DNA from: Bemisia tabaci
Taxonomy: Eukaryota; Arthropoda; Insecta; Hemiptera; Aleyrodidae
NCBI RefSeq assembly: GCF_918797505.1
Contig: NC_092796.1
Coordinates: 58,682,851 to 58,746,850 of the forward strand
Direction: 5' to 3'
DNA: 64,000 bases
Under the pieces are notes generated by a model. That model was not told the origin of the DNA. It saw only the letters and a program-made list of their open reading frames with translations, and searched no databases. Positions 13,401 through 27,400 of this stretch are shown piece by piece; position 1 is the first letter of the stretch, and every line of letters begins with the position of its first letter. The translations under genes and the position numbers were made by a program.

Positions 13401-15373
13401 GCCTGCAGGGGTGAGAATGTGAACATAATCGGGAGAATAACAGCAATCATGAGGATAAAATGAAACTTACGGTATGGTAGAGTTCTCTGCATCAGGAATA
13501 AGCACCCAGTGGTTAAATTCATCCAAGCTTTTATTGACGCAGTCTGTAATCTCGAGAGAGCAAGCCCAAGCCGTCAATTTTGATCGAAGTAAAACATCCG
13601 TTTGAGGAAGTTCAGAGTCGGTGAATTTTGTTAGTTGGAGGTAGTTAGGAAGGATCAGAGCTTTTAAATACTCCTGAAAAATAAGGGCGTATAAATGTTC
13701 ATGCCGCAATCAATCCAAGAGGACTCTTTTTTGCTCACAGAGAGGACATTCTAGACATTAAAAAAAGAGCTGGTAGAGTCGTATGCCTTTTTTTACAGAA
13801 AGTTTACACTCTAGTAGCTGATTATTTAATTTTTTTTAAATTAAACTTTGAGAAATTATGATTTACAATTTTTTCCAGATCAGAATTCCGGCCAGAACAT
13901 ATTTTGCACGGCCAAAAGAACATATAATACACATTTGGACCCCTAGGAATATTATATAGGCAAAATGAGGGCTGCAGGAGCTTTAAAAACCGTAACTGGT
14001 GTACAGAACGAGGAACAGGGCAGCGGTTCGCCTTTCAATTATGAGATAGGCAAAAGCAGTCACACAGGAGCGGCAATAGTGGTATTCGACCATTGGGAAT
14101 GCTGGATACTGTTTACAGTATAACTATAGGCATTATGCATGCAGATTGGAGAAGGTACCTGGAATGCCTCATAGGACTCTGTGTCTTCTATTAATGACTT
14201 GATGAATTTGATGTTGTCGAGAAAAGCCAACCAGGTGACGTAATTTTTGTTCTTCTGCATTTTTGGCGTTAGGTTCAACGCTACCGTGATGTTCAACAAT
14301 TCTGCGCGGGCAAGAGCAAACGCATCGTTCATCAGCTGAGCTTGCGTGGTCGCGGGCAGCTGTAGAAAATCTTCGGCTAACAAACCCCAGTTTTCAACGT
14401 CATAGTTCGTTCGGTAAAACCCTAAATTCCAAGCACAAAATGCAAAATGAGAAATATAACTAAAGTTCAGTAAAAATACTTTCCAGTCATTTTTGCATTC
14501 ACTTTCAATGGAAAATTTCAAGATGCTCTTGTAAGATCTTTAACTCACTCAAGAGTTTTCTTACGGCTGGTTTAGATTTTATCAACCTTAAAAACATTTT
14601 GTAAGTTATCCCTCAAAACCCTCTTCATTACATCCTGGGGAGATTTTAATCAAAGGCCAGCAGGGACGCTTCCAATGCAACTCTCAGAATTCCTAAATGA
14701 ACCATTTTTGCTATTCGATTAACTAACATTTGATTTGGACCACTTAAGGGTGTGTAAATATTCATACAATGCTGCGTGTCATAATCATTTAAAAAACATA
14801 GCTGTTGCGTACCTGTATGATTTAAATTGAAGAGAACCCATTCAGTCTCTCCAAAAGTTATATTAGTTCGCTCTGCTTCAACTTGACCTTCATTAAGCCA
14901 AAATTTGGGACTTAAATCAGCGAAGTTGCCTTCAGATTTTTTGGTATAAGTTATGGGTATGCTCCAAGTATCACTAGAGTTTTCTTGAGATAGAGAAAAT
15001 TTTTTCTGAAATAAAATGAGAATTAATATTTTTTCAAACGAATCATGAAATGGAATGTAAAAGTTGACAATATTGAAGTCATGCACATGCAAACATTATT
15101 TTTAGAACTTATCTGTTTAGTTCTTAAATTGTAATGCTTGTAGTGTTCAACGGAGTGATGAGATGGTTACAAGACATTTTGTCAATGATCTTTTGTCCGC
15201 GCACCTGTTTTTTCCAGCAATTTACGTCCACGCGTTTTTTCGGCAGGGGAGTTTTGGTCCACTCACCAATTGAGACCCAAAGTTAATTGGTCCACTTGTA
15301 AATACAGACGACGATTGCTCACGACGTTTTCGGTTGAAAATGTATAATGTCATGGAAGAATGAGGGTTTGCTT

Positions 15374-15422
<49 letters not shown>

Positions 15423-18400
15423 GGGTTCAACGGAGAAAAATATATAATTGAGAATTTTGATAAAAATGGGGGAGCGGCAATTCCATGAGGGAAACTTCAC
15501 TAAAACTCTCTACACCTCTTTGGTTCAACAGGATTTAATTATCTATCATGAAAATCCCATCTTCTCATACCTGAACCGGATGAACCTTTTGATTTAAGGT
15601 CCTTAGATTTTTCTTGTGTACAATAACGTCGCCACGGCGCGGCACTGGCGTGCCTTGGCGCTTTGAGGTACTATTTCGCCATGGAAGTTGCGCACAGTAT
15701 AATACGAGACTGAAGGCATCCTAACGTTGGACCGCGTTTAACAGAAAGGAACCAAGCCACATCAGCAATCGCCAAATTTAATTCCGCAACAATCCAACAA
15801 TTTTTCTGCCAAAATCGAGTCATTATTTTCTCTGATGAAATTCAAAAATTATGGTAAATGTTATTAAATACGGATGCTAGGACTTGGTGAGTTTTTGGAG
15901 TATCACTCTCTTTTTGTGCCGTAGTATCTTGATTTAGTTTGCGAGGAAAGCTCCGTATTCTTAGATGGTGCCTGTCATTCTTAATAAGTTGGAGCGCCTT
16001 CAATTTGGTATGATACTGTGCAACACCTCTGTTGCGAAATAGTTGCTTCAAGCGCCGTGGCACGCCGCGGCGGCGCGGCGCGGCGGGCGAAGGCGACCAG
16101 CGCGACACGCGCATTAGCGCCTACAAACCCAACAGGGATACTTCACGCGTTGCGCAATGCGTGAAGTATCCCGGTTAGGTTTGCAGGCGCCAAAGCGCGT
16201 GTCGCGCTGGCAGCACACCGCACCGCTCCGCTCTGTGTTCAGCCCTAATATTTAAACTCGCGGAGTCCGTGTTTTCAACTCATGATTTTGAAATGTTTGC
16301 ACACTTTAAATTAATTACTCTTATTTAAATAGATGGGGGAAAAAATGCGCGTTTCGCGCTGCTAACACGCCGCTCCGCTCTGTATTAGGTTCTAATATTT
16401 AAACTCGCGAAGTTAGCGTTTTTCAACTCAAGATTTTGAAATGTTTACAATTCCGAACTAGAGATTCTCTATACTCGTGAAGCTGGCATGAGAGGATAGA
16501 TTGTTTCTATTTTCGCAACAGTTGCACCAACTTCCTTATTTCAAGCTTCAATTCAAGCTTCAACCCCGATCTTCTAGCATGAACTTGAACCACTTAATTA
16601 CTTAACTTTGGAACATCTTTTCTCAGAAACCTTTTTAGGCATGTAACGCTGTTTTACTGTATGCCACGTAAGAATTTTGTAGCCGATTGTATGGCTACCA
16701 GAAATGTTGTTGTCAAGCTAATCTATGTTAAGTAACGCGTTAATAACTCTTTTTGTAATTTTTCATACCTGCGACAGCAAAACGCTGTTTTTCGTGTGGT
16801 TTCGAGTCACCGTCAGCACCGGGTATCCAGGATTCGTAATCCATGGTCGCATGAAATCTCTGACTGATAGGTTCTTCTCGAATATTTGCTTCACCTCGGT
16901 CTCGTTTATTTGGTTCTCGATACTAGACCAGAAGTCATCAAGCTCCGTAACGTTGTACTGCCTGCAAATTAATGATCGAGTTGCATGTATTCATAATTAT
17001 ACATGCACATTTTCAAAATTTTAAGTGAAATTCTACGCCAGAGTATATTATATAGCGCCCAAAACCCCCGAGTAAATTGGATGCGGAGTGGAATCTATTT
17101 TCCCTACGGAGTATTACGAAGCGAAATCTACTCTTTTTGCGAGGTTAGATTTTATGTAATTTTTTTTTTTATCATTTTAAATGACAGGCATCCATTAATT
17201 GGACCGCGTTAAACAGAAAGGAACCAAGCCTAATCAGCGCTAAATTTAATTGGGCAATTTAATTTTTAACATGAAAACGATTGCGCGGATTATCGTGCAA
17301 ATTTCAGTGAAAAATCTCCATAGTTTTAAGCAAATTCCTTAAAATTTCAAAAGAATCTGCTCAAGTGTTCTCTTGTTAAAAATTTAATTGCCCAGTTAAA
17401 TTTGGCAATAGCTGATGTTGCTTGGTTCCTTTCTGTTAAACTCGGTCCAATTATGCAAAAATCTGATGGTCGTAACAAGTTGGAAAACGCTGATTCCGAG
17501 AGTGAAACTAATCGTGCCAAACACAGTGCGGCGCGATTAGTTTCGCGTGTGGTACGCATATTAGCGCCTACAAGACTGCAGGAATACTTCACACATTGCG
17601 CGTATATCACGACTCGCGCTTGGCGCATACTAGCGCCTACAAGACTGCGTGAATTACTTCACGCATTGCGCGTTCACTGCGATGCACGATTTGGACCACG
17701 TTTAGCAGAAAGAAACTGAGCCGTATCAGCTATTGCCTTCAACTGAGCAATTTAATTTTTTACAAGAGAATGAGTGTGCGGGTTTTTCCTTGAAAAAAGA
17801 ATTTGCTCGTAACGCAAAAATTCACTGAAATTTGCACTAAAATGCCGCACAAGTTTTTCCTTGTAAGAAATTAAATTTGGCAATAGCTGATGTGGCTTGG
17901 TTCATTTTTGCTCAACGCGGCCCATTTCATCGTTTCAAACAGTGGTGAAGCGTGAATAATCGATTACCGATATGTCCCCATTTGAATCTATGATAAAGAA
18001 TCGATCATTAAGATGTTCGTTGCGAACACACTATATTTCGATCCTTTTCCATAAGTTTAAATGTCAGATGAATCGATATATCGCAAAGCACGCCACGCCA
18101 AAGGTTGCAAATCTCCGTGATCTCTCGGTGCTGAATCTACATTACCGCGGTGTACACCATTTTCGACCGGTGCTTACCCCGAGTCTGTCACCCTAGGATC
18201 GTGAGATCACAGAGATTTTGAATCCCTGAATGGTACCTTAGTTTGATGAATCATTGATGTCGAAGTTCGTCCGTCTTATTCTGATCGACTATCGTTAAAA
18301 CGAGAACCTCTCTATAGCGAGGAAATCGGCCGGTCCCTTGATTTTTCGTCATAGACAATAGATAAACAAACGGTACAGTAAAAAGACGATAAAAATAGAC

Positions 18401-21400
18401 AGACAACACCATTCTTCTCATTTTGAAAGGTACAACCGAGAACTAAGTTTTAGATATTTAAATGTTTTACTGTCTTTTATTCCACTGAGGAAGGCCGAGT
18501 TTTCAGCCGAAACGTTTCAGTGTCCTTTGTGTGAAAAAAGTCTCGTTACCAGATATTTAAATTGGATTGCGTTTAACAAAGCCGCATCAGCTATCGCCAA
18601 ATTTGACTGGGCAATTAATTTTTTTACGAGAGAACGTTCATGTGGATTTCTTTGAGAATTTTTAGGAAATTGCTTCGCCCTGAGGAGAAAATTCACTGAA
18701 ATTTGAACGAAAATTCGCACAACCGTTTACATTTAAAAATTAAATTGCCCAATTAAATTTCGCAATAGCTTATGTGGATTGGTTCCTTTCTATAGTTAAC
18801 ATGGTCCGATTGTCCATAATTATATATTATTTTATATCTTGTCACGAGCTGCGGAGCATCCAACATATCTTTTTGTCATAGAGAGAGAGATTACTGTATA
18901 ATATGATCGAAAGCTCTATTTGGGGTAGAATAGATTTGGCAGCCTCAGCAAGTATATTATCGGACGAAACTGGAGGAAATAAAGTCGTGCGGGCGGGATG
19001 AAAAATGAACGCCGGGGCAAAAGCTTCAGGACAAAAAAAGGAGCCGACAGGAGCGAAAGCGAACTGGGGTCTCTCTCTGGTGAGACGGAAGCTTCGTAAC
19101 GCAACAAGTTAGATACCGCGACCCGGGATATTGTGAATCAGGATGAGTCAATTCAAAAGCGTACCACCCTCGGCTTTAGAAATCATAGCTAACCGTTTTC
19201 TCTCTCGACTTGAGTAGACCGCAGCGTCGTGATTTTGATACTCACAATTCCTTTAAATAATCAGTTTAGCAGCATGTAGGAGAGGCCTCATAATACCTTA
19301 ATGAAGAAAGTGCAGGGGTCTCAAATAAGGGCCGTATATAGGCCCACTTTGAATGTCCTCAACTCTTTGTAATTTTTTGATCATTGAAAGTCTGTATTTT
19401 ATGTATCAAGATTTGGTCATTTTTGGGGTCGTTTTGGGTTCAATACTGGCCTGAAGATGGGTCTGTAGGCCGATTTTGGTGAAAAATGCGGGTTTTCCGT
19501 GTTTGAGGTTGTATGTAGAAAAATCCGCATTTTTCACTAAAAGTGGCCCTCAGACCCATGTTTAGGCCAGTATTAGACCCGAAAAGAGACCGAAAACGTC
19601 CGACTCATGATGCATTCCGTAGAATTTAGACCTTCAATTAGAAAAAAATTGTGAGGTCGTGGAGATTCAGCATGGGCCCCAAAACGACCTTTGTTGATAT
19701 CCTGTGGCGAGTTATACGGTATGGATTGATGTAAAATATTTGATCATGAAGTACTTGGTTTGAAAGAATAAAATTTGACCCGAGCAAGGCTTGTAAATGA
19801 ACTCTTAATTTTACGAAAATAATATTTATAAATAATAATATTTTACGAACATGTACCGCATATTTTCTGATGCAGGAATTTCATGAGGATCCATGGATCG
19901 ACATTTTGCAATGAAGTGCTATTATTTCTGGCCCATTTTAGTAACAACATATCTGCAATTAGTTCCTCCGTGCAGATGGGTGATTTATTGGATGGGCCAG
20001 AAATAGTAGTTCCTCAAGGCAAAATACAGTCAACATGAAACTCAGGGCTCATCAGAAATTAAGCATGTTCCCTCAATGAAAAAATGGGCTAATTACTATT
20101 TATTGATTTGAGATATCTCTGGACTCATTGGACCAAACTATTGGAGTTATTTCAAAATACTCCTCGATCATCAAATTTTACACGTAAATACTTGACGCTT
20201 TACCGCGTGATTTTACGAACAGAGATTGTTTTTTTAATAAATTTCTTGGATTTCAGAACGAATCACTTGATGGATTGAGCGTGTAGTTGAAATCGTAAAA
20301 ACTTTTCAATGTATCCGTCGCTATCGTACGTATTTTGTCCCAGTGCCCTACTTAAAGAACTATTTTTCGATTTCTTATGTTCCACCTGTGACGAGAGGTT
20401 ATCTTGTTCTTTTCTCAAGTAAACTTCGATTGAACTTACTTCGTTGATAGGTAAGATTTAATTCCGTTCTGGAAAGCAGCGTCCGGTAGTATCATGTTGA
20501 GCATCCTCAATATGCAAGCGCCTGAAACAGTCACAGGGATATTTAGTAACTTTACATCAGCAAGCGGCTGACTCATTCAAGTATTAAGAGGTGCATTTCT
20601 TCGGGTTTGGAGGTTTTTGAAAGCATTGAAGCCAATTTACTTGTTTTCTCTTCTCATTAATAAGCAGAGGCGGATCCAGCAATTTGGGAACACCGGACTC
20701 CCTCCATTAAAACCTATATTAAATAATCGATTCTTGTCGAAGCACGTGGCCCCTCTAAGAATCGATACATTTCCATAGGTTTAAATGCAGAAAAACAATA
20801 TTGCCAATTTGCTGGATCCGCCAATGTTAATAAGAGGGCTTTTTATTTTTATCCAAGCTGCACAGGATAGCAATGGAACGTGATAAAACGCACCACTTTT
20901 TTATCCTGATCCTCTGGCGCAGTCCATCCCTTTACTTGCGCTCCAGTGGAACACCTAGATCCATCTTGCGAGGTAAGTTGCGAGCGGTCACGTGCAATTT
21001 AACTTCAATCGAAATGCAGAGAACCTGATCCATCGCGTGCCATACGTTCCGTGGATGAAAAAAAAACCCTTAAGTTTCCACACGTTGTTAAACATTTTGG
21101 AATCAAATTATGTGCTGGAGTATACATAGCGCCCAAAGTTTCATACGGTTTTGTGTTTGAGCTAATTCCACCTCGCATATCAATCGGAGTTTTTGGGCGC
21201 GGCGCTGTAAAGACTTCGGCACAGTATCTCACTCCTTGATTTTTGACAGTGCTCCCCTTCACAATAATTGCGCACTTACTTCGCCTCGGCTGTTTATATT
21301 TCTGAATGTGTTGGACCCCTAAAATAACTCGGCTAACATAACCACACCACCCTTCAGGAGTAAATAATATTATGGGTTTGAGTAAAATTGCGTTAAGCAT

Positions 21401-24400
21401 CTTTAGAGGGCAACAAGGGCGCTGTTTGAGGGTGTCTGCCTTTTTGAGTCGGGCCGCGGCGCACAGTGGATCGAGTCAATGGAAGAGGTCGGACAAAATT
21501 TGGAAACTTTAATCGCTTATTACTCTGTTTACACAACATTTTGAGGTTCTAAAAGTGGTTTCATTGGTTTCCTCGTGAAATTTTCTTTCAGAAGCACCCC
21601 TTAAATTTCAAAATTTGACGAATTAAACATCAAAATTTGCAGTTTCAGTCAAAAATTTCATGTCCGACCTCTTCAATTGACTCGATCCACTGTACGGCGG
21701 CAGGGGAAAACGGAAACCCGCTCTTATGCCATTGCCAAGGTGAGAAGCTGAGCAAATGAATAAACAAATAAATAAAAAAAAACCTTGTCACTTTTTTGCC
21801 CGGCCCTGCGATAAATTGAAATGGCACCCCTGGAGGGCACGGAGGAATCAATTGGTGTGGTGAGGGAGGAAGTGGAACATCATTCAGTAAAATCACGGTT
21901 GAGAGATACCTACCTTTAAATGAAGCCAGAGGGTCAAGGGCATCATAAGATGCCGTTGATATCATGGTATTATTAAGCCCAACTGATGTTGAATTGTCGC
22001 TGTCTATGTGTAGGGCGCGGTACAAAGTATGGGTGTGGAAGCGACTCACCAAATCCCATTCAGGCTCCACCTGTTTTGAACAAGATACCAGAGGGCTGAT
22101 TATTGACATAAATAGACAAAGCGATGGACAAAGAAGACATAGGGAGTATGAAGCGATCCTATTGGTTGAAATAGGTGTTTCATTTAGACTATGAGGGAAA
22201 ATGATGGACTAGCTGTATGGTCTCTTGTCGGTTGCCGTTTGTCAATCTATTACCTCCTTTGTTCAACGCAACCACCCTTTTCGACCGATAGGATTGCTCC
22301 ATATTTCCTTTGTCCTCTTTGTCTATCGCTTTGTCTATCAATTTCAGCAATCAGCCCGCAGGAAAAGAAAATTACACAAAATAAAAAAGCTCACTTAAGA
22401 TACACGACATTATCAATACCTCGTCTGCAAAACCACCTCGGGTGGAACTAGGAACTTTTTGTGGGAAGGTCAGAAGGGCACCTCATCAAGGGAGGTCGGG
22501 GGGGGGGGGCACAAAAATACTCCACTAAGATGGGTCTGTGTCTGTAGGACTACTTGAAGGTTCCAAGGATTAAAGTACCATAGCTGAGGGGACATCGACC
22601 CTTTGACCTGGTTGCGATTCTTTCAAGGGAATGACCCATCTTCTTCATCTTTGGTACTTTAGTCCTGTGAACCCCTCGACTAATTTTAAGTTAAATGTGG
22701 AGGTATTAATCTTATCGTTTTATTTGAGAAGAAAGTTTTTGGTGGTTGATAGGGTGCAGCTTTTTTTAAGATGGACATAATGAGGGACGAACATTAGCGC
22801 AAACACATCATTTAAAGAAGTTAATAAGTTGGAAAATTTCAAACCATCTCTTGCGACACACATACACACAAAAAAGGAGGAAAACAAAAACTTTTTGTTT
22901 TATGCATTATGATCCGCTTGCAATTTCAAGTAAAAACCGAGCAGTGTATTACGTATAATTTTCTCATGCAAGAAATTGAGTGCACCCCTCCTCTCAGCCG
23001 AATATCCCAAGTCGAGTTTACAGAGGCGTTATGCGCTCCTACAAATCCGTTGGCATGCTGTGCACGGCGCCTGGGATGCGAGTGCACTTGTTCGGCTGCA
23101 GCGCCGGGCGAGGGAGGGGGCGGGGGGAGTGAGTGGGGTGGATGTAGGGGTAGGCGAGCGTGGAAAAGGTATTGCAGCTACGGGAGATTGCAGGCGCAAC
23201 TTACGGATTGGAGCGTCAAGTAGGGCAGATAATTAGCGAGTGCCTCGTTGATCCAGGACTCCGCCCATTGGCTCGTCGTGACCAGAGTGCCGAACCACTG
23301 ATGAGCCAACTTCTCCGCAAGACTGAACTTCATCTGTTGATGCCGAATCGTCGAGTTCTGCACTTGTTGCGTCGTGTCCCGTTCCCTGCGGGGCTTTATA
23401 TCAGCAGCCATAAGTATAATCATAGCTCATCGTAGAGTACCTATATTGAGAGAGTATGGCCACTGGGGTTACCACCTCTGATTGGCTCAGCCATCTTAGG
23501 CTGAATGGAGCCCTTAGGACCCAAAAATGGCGGACGCCATAAATTAATGTAATGCAAAATGACTCAAAATGTAGTTTTCTTTACTTATCGTAACGAGAAA
23601 TTTACTCAAATGCACTATTGCGACATCTTTACATATTTTTAAGGCTAATCGTGTGCAATTTTTGAGAAAAATTATTTTAGATGTAGTAAGGTTGGCAGCA
23701 AGTGCGGTTGGTGATTACCGTCAAAAGTTGGCAATGACCCCCCTCCCATCCACAAAATCCAAAACAAAGCACCGCCATTTTTGGGTCCTAAGCCTCACCA
23801 TGGGGCCCAGTGGCCATACTCTCTCAATATAGGTATTCTAGCTCATCGTATCATCGGTGTATTATCGTGAGTGTTGTTCCATCATCGTTGATGAGTGTGA
23901 AGCAACCAATGGGGATTTTTGCACCGAACACTGATAAAAATCGAGGAATGAGTTCGGTGCCTCGTCTATCTCCTCCTAAGTGTATAGGGCAAGACGTATT
24001 GCGATTTATTTAAGTAGTGCCTAAGACTCGCTGGCAAATCGACGCTTCATTTCAATTTATAATTTTAGTCACCAGAGCGCCCTCCTGAGGAGAATAGAGT
24101 CCGCTCCGCATTCCTAACTCTCGAGGTTTTTGAGCGCATAGACTCCGGCTCAGAATTTTACTTCAACTTTTTTAACAGTGAATGACTAGGTAATAAAACT
24201 AATGAAAGGTGGTTCAGAAAAGAAATTTAGTCTCGGATTTTGGTTCCCAGCAAAAATTTAAAAAGCTAGGACAGTAATAGAGCTGGGAAAAATTTCGCTT
24301 CCAGGACTTTATGTCCACCTTATACCTTTCCTCCATTAAATAAATGTCCACCGCTATTTATGTCCACTAAATGTTAAGTCCAGTCTTTATTAAGTCCACA

Positions 24401-27400
24401 TGATTTAATGTCCAACCATGAATATGTCCAAAATTGTCCAAATTGTGGACATGTTATGTCCACATTTTTTCTTCTCATTTAAGTGACAGGAACCGCCTCA
24501 AAAATAAATGCATACTACAACTACCTTCATTCTTAAAAATATTTCATTCATGAATTAAGTCATGCAAGAGAACACACTCTAAGAGCAGATAAAAACATGT
24601 GTTCATGTGTACACTGTACGGATATGATAAGATGAAAACCAAAGCGGGAGCCTAGGAAACGCTCCAATGCCAAATTAAACATTTTTCAGTAACAGATGCA
24701 GTCAAAATTGAAAGTCCTCTTTATCTAGTTATTTCGTGCGCCTTTAATCTTGTAAGATACTGTGCAACGCCTCTCACGCGAAATAGTTGCTTAAAGCGTT
24801 GCGGCGCGGCAGGCAACCGGCGTGACACGCGCATAGGCGCCTACAAACCTAACGGGATACTTCACGCGTTGCGCAATGCGTGAAGTATCCCGTTAGGTTT
24901 GTAGGCGCCAGTGCGCCTTCTGCGCTGCTAACGCGCCGCTCCGCTCTGTGTTATAGGCTCTAATATTTAAACTCGTGGAGTCAGCATTTTTCAACTCATG
25001 ATTTTGAAATGTTTGAAAACTCTGCATTGATTATTCCCTTTTAAACTGATGAAAAAGAAATATGCGCTCGAAATTGGACGTATTTGACTCAAGGAGGTCG
25101 ATGTACAAATAAGTTAAAAACAAAAAATCGCGTGCTTCTTAGTTTTTTTCCTCTTTTATTAATTTTTGTTTAATTTCTTTCATCACAACTACGGCTCATT
25201 GAGATTCATATCGATGCCATTGCTTGGAAAAAGTTTTACAAATATTTACCACGTTTTAAACATGTAAATGTTTTTAAAATGAAGTAATCAATTTCATTAA
25301 AAAAAAAGAATGTACCATTTAAGACATGTTTTATATCGTAAATTTCAAGGATAAAAATGAAACCAAGTATTTACCAAAGACAATTTGAAAAGATGAATCA
25401 AAAGAAGAAATTAACATTTCATTTAAAATATGAGTTACGATAACAACACCTCATTCTCTCTTAATTTTCTCATTTCGATATTGTCAATATAATTTCACAC
25501 ACGGACTAAAATATGACGCTTGAATTTGATTTTAGTGGACTTTACATTTGCGGACTTAACTTAAAGGACGTTTAAGTAATGGACTTAACAATAGTGTGGG
25601 CTTTAGAACTGTAGACGTAAAAATTGTGGACGAAAAGTCTGTGGACTTAAAAAAAGTGGACATAAAGTCCGTGTACCAAAATTTCAGATCGATCCGTTAA
25701 TTTTCGGAGGGTGCGCCTTCCCCCTTTTCTGGAAAAAAACATGATTTTTCCTTTTTCCACTTTTGGACAATTTTAATACTCTTTATACGTTTGGAATATT
25801 GGCTTCTGGTAGCAAATCTAAAAGCCAGTCTATCAATTTAGACCTTTGCAAAATTGGGCACGATCGGATTTTATTTAGGAAGGCGCCCCCCCCCTCTCAT
25901 GCGAAAAAACGCCGATTTTGCGCGTTTTTCCGTGGATTTTGGTTAATTTATCTTATGCAGTAAAAGAAAACTCCGATAACATATTCATTAAGATTAATAT
26001 TTAAGTTTTTCCATACTACATACTTAATACGTATGTAGTATGGAAATTCTTAAATATTAATCTTTGTAAATTCTTAGGTAGATCTTTAGAACTCGGGAGA
26101 ACGGTTCAATAGTCGATCAATCCATAAAAAGTCTCAGAATTTGACGAAATTTTTTTAAAAATCCTTGACTGTCATGTCATGCTGTTGTTCATTAGGTATT
26201 AGTAAACTAATGTAGACCGGGAGCCATTTGAATATTTTTAAGTTTCCAAACAATCCGTTATCTTTCAGAAGAAGGAACGTAATCCCATTTCAAGGGTGCA
26301 AAATTGACTCAAACAATTCAATTTTTTACAAAAATGTACCTGTGCAAATTTTGTCCAAATTCCCCTGATTTTTGCACTAGATCAGTAGAAAAATCAGTGA
26401 AATTTTCAGTTCGAGATGCCCAGGATTCTCCTGGTAAAAATGTGTTTTGCGAGGAAAAATTTGGCGACATAGAAATGCAGTTACGTTCTTTTGTAAGGGG
26501 AACGACGAAACGTTCCCCTCTCCGAGACAAGCCCCCCCTTTCTAAATGATATAGAGGAAGAAATTACACTCACGGGAGGACGATGAGTCCCCAAATGTCG
26601 GCGTTCATCTGCGGATACTTGGGGGCGACAACTATATCGATCTTAGGCACGGGACAAGGCATGCCGAGGTAGTCTTCGAGAGATGCCAGGATTTTGGCGG
26701 CGTCGTGGAGGGTGGACTTGCAGTCGATCGTATCCCGGGACCAAACGTTGAATTCTTGTTTCTCGCCCGAATCGCTGTGACACCCTGCTGAAGCCTCCAA
26801 GACCATGAGACCCAGGGAGTTGGTTGACATTCGGGGCGACACTCCGAACTCGTCCCACACGTAGTCACTTATGTCTCTGTCAATCAAATATCCAAAGAAC
26901 TGCGTACAATTTCAGGTAATTGACACAGAGGAAAAGAGAGACCCTCCACTATCAAGGTAAGTGAAAAGAAGGTATGCTCCGCCCGATCCTTCCGGCCAGA
27001 ACTCTGCTTTCCGCTCCCGTCGCTAGAGCTGTGGCGCGAAGTTTGAATTTCAACAATTTTGCAGTCTTGGCTGAAAACAAATATAACCGTCTGCTGTTGA
27101 TTAAAACGAACAAATTCAATGCGAGCGAATTCTTTAAAATGAATATTCATTTGCTCTAGTATTTGGCTGTTTTCCCTCATTTTTATCAACAGCAGGCGGT
27201 CATATTTCGACGGTGTAAGTCGGCAATCACATAACTCGGTTTGCGACGTCGCAGAATTCTTGTCATACTTTATTTTTTAAATGGAAAACTACTCAACGGC
27301 AATTCTTTAAAACTGTCATGATTTTTCTTCTCAATTTGAAGAAAATTCTGCAAAAACTTCAAGAAATAATGTCAATTTGTTCCCTCTTAAAAAAATGACG

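Noticed and set aside
15842..16114. Small protein shared with 60052-60249 (about 65 similar residues, for example 'KLNQDT.AQKES')
   Set aside because: Both lie in the flank of family D repeats; differences fall in all codon positions and the third copy (46794-46940) has a frame-breaking deletion, so it looks like chance openness of a repeat.
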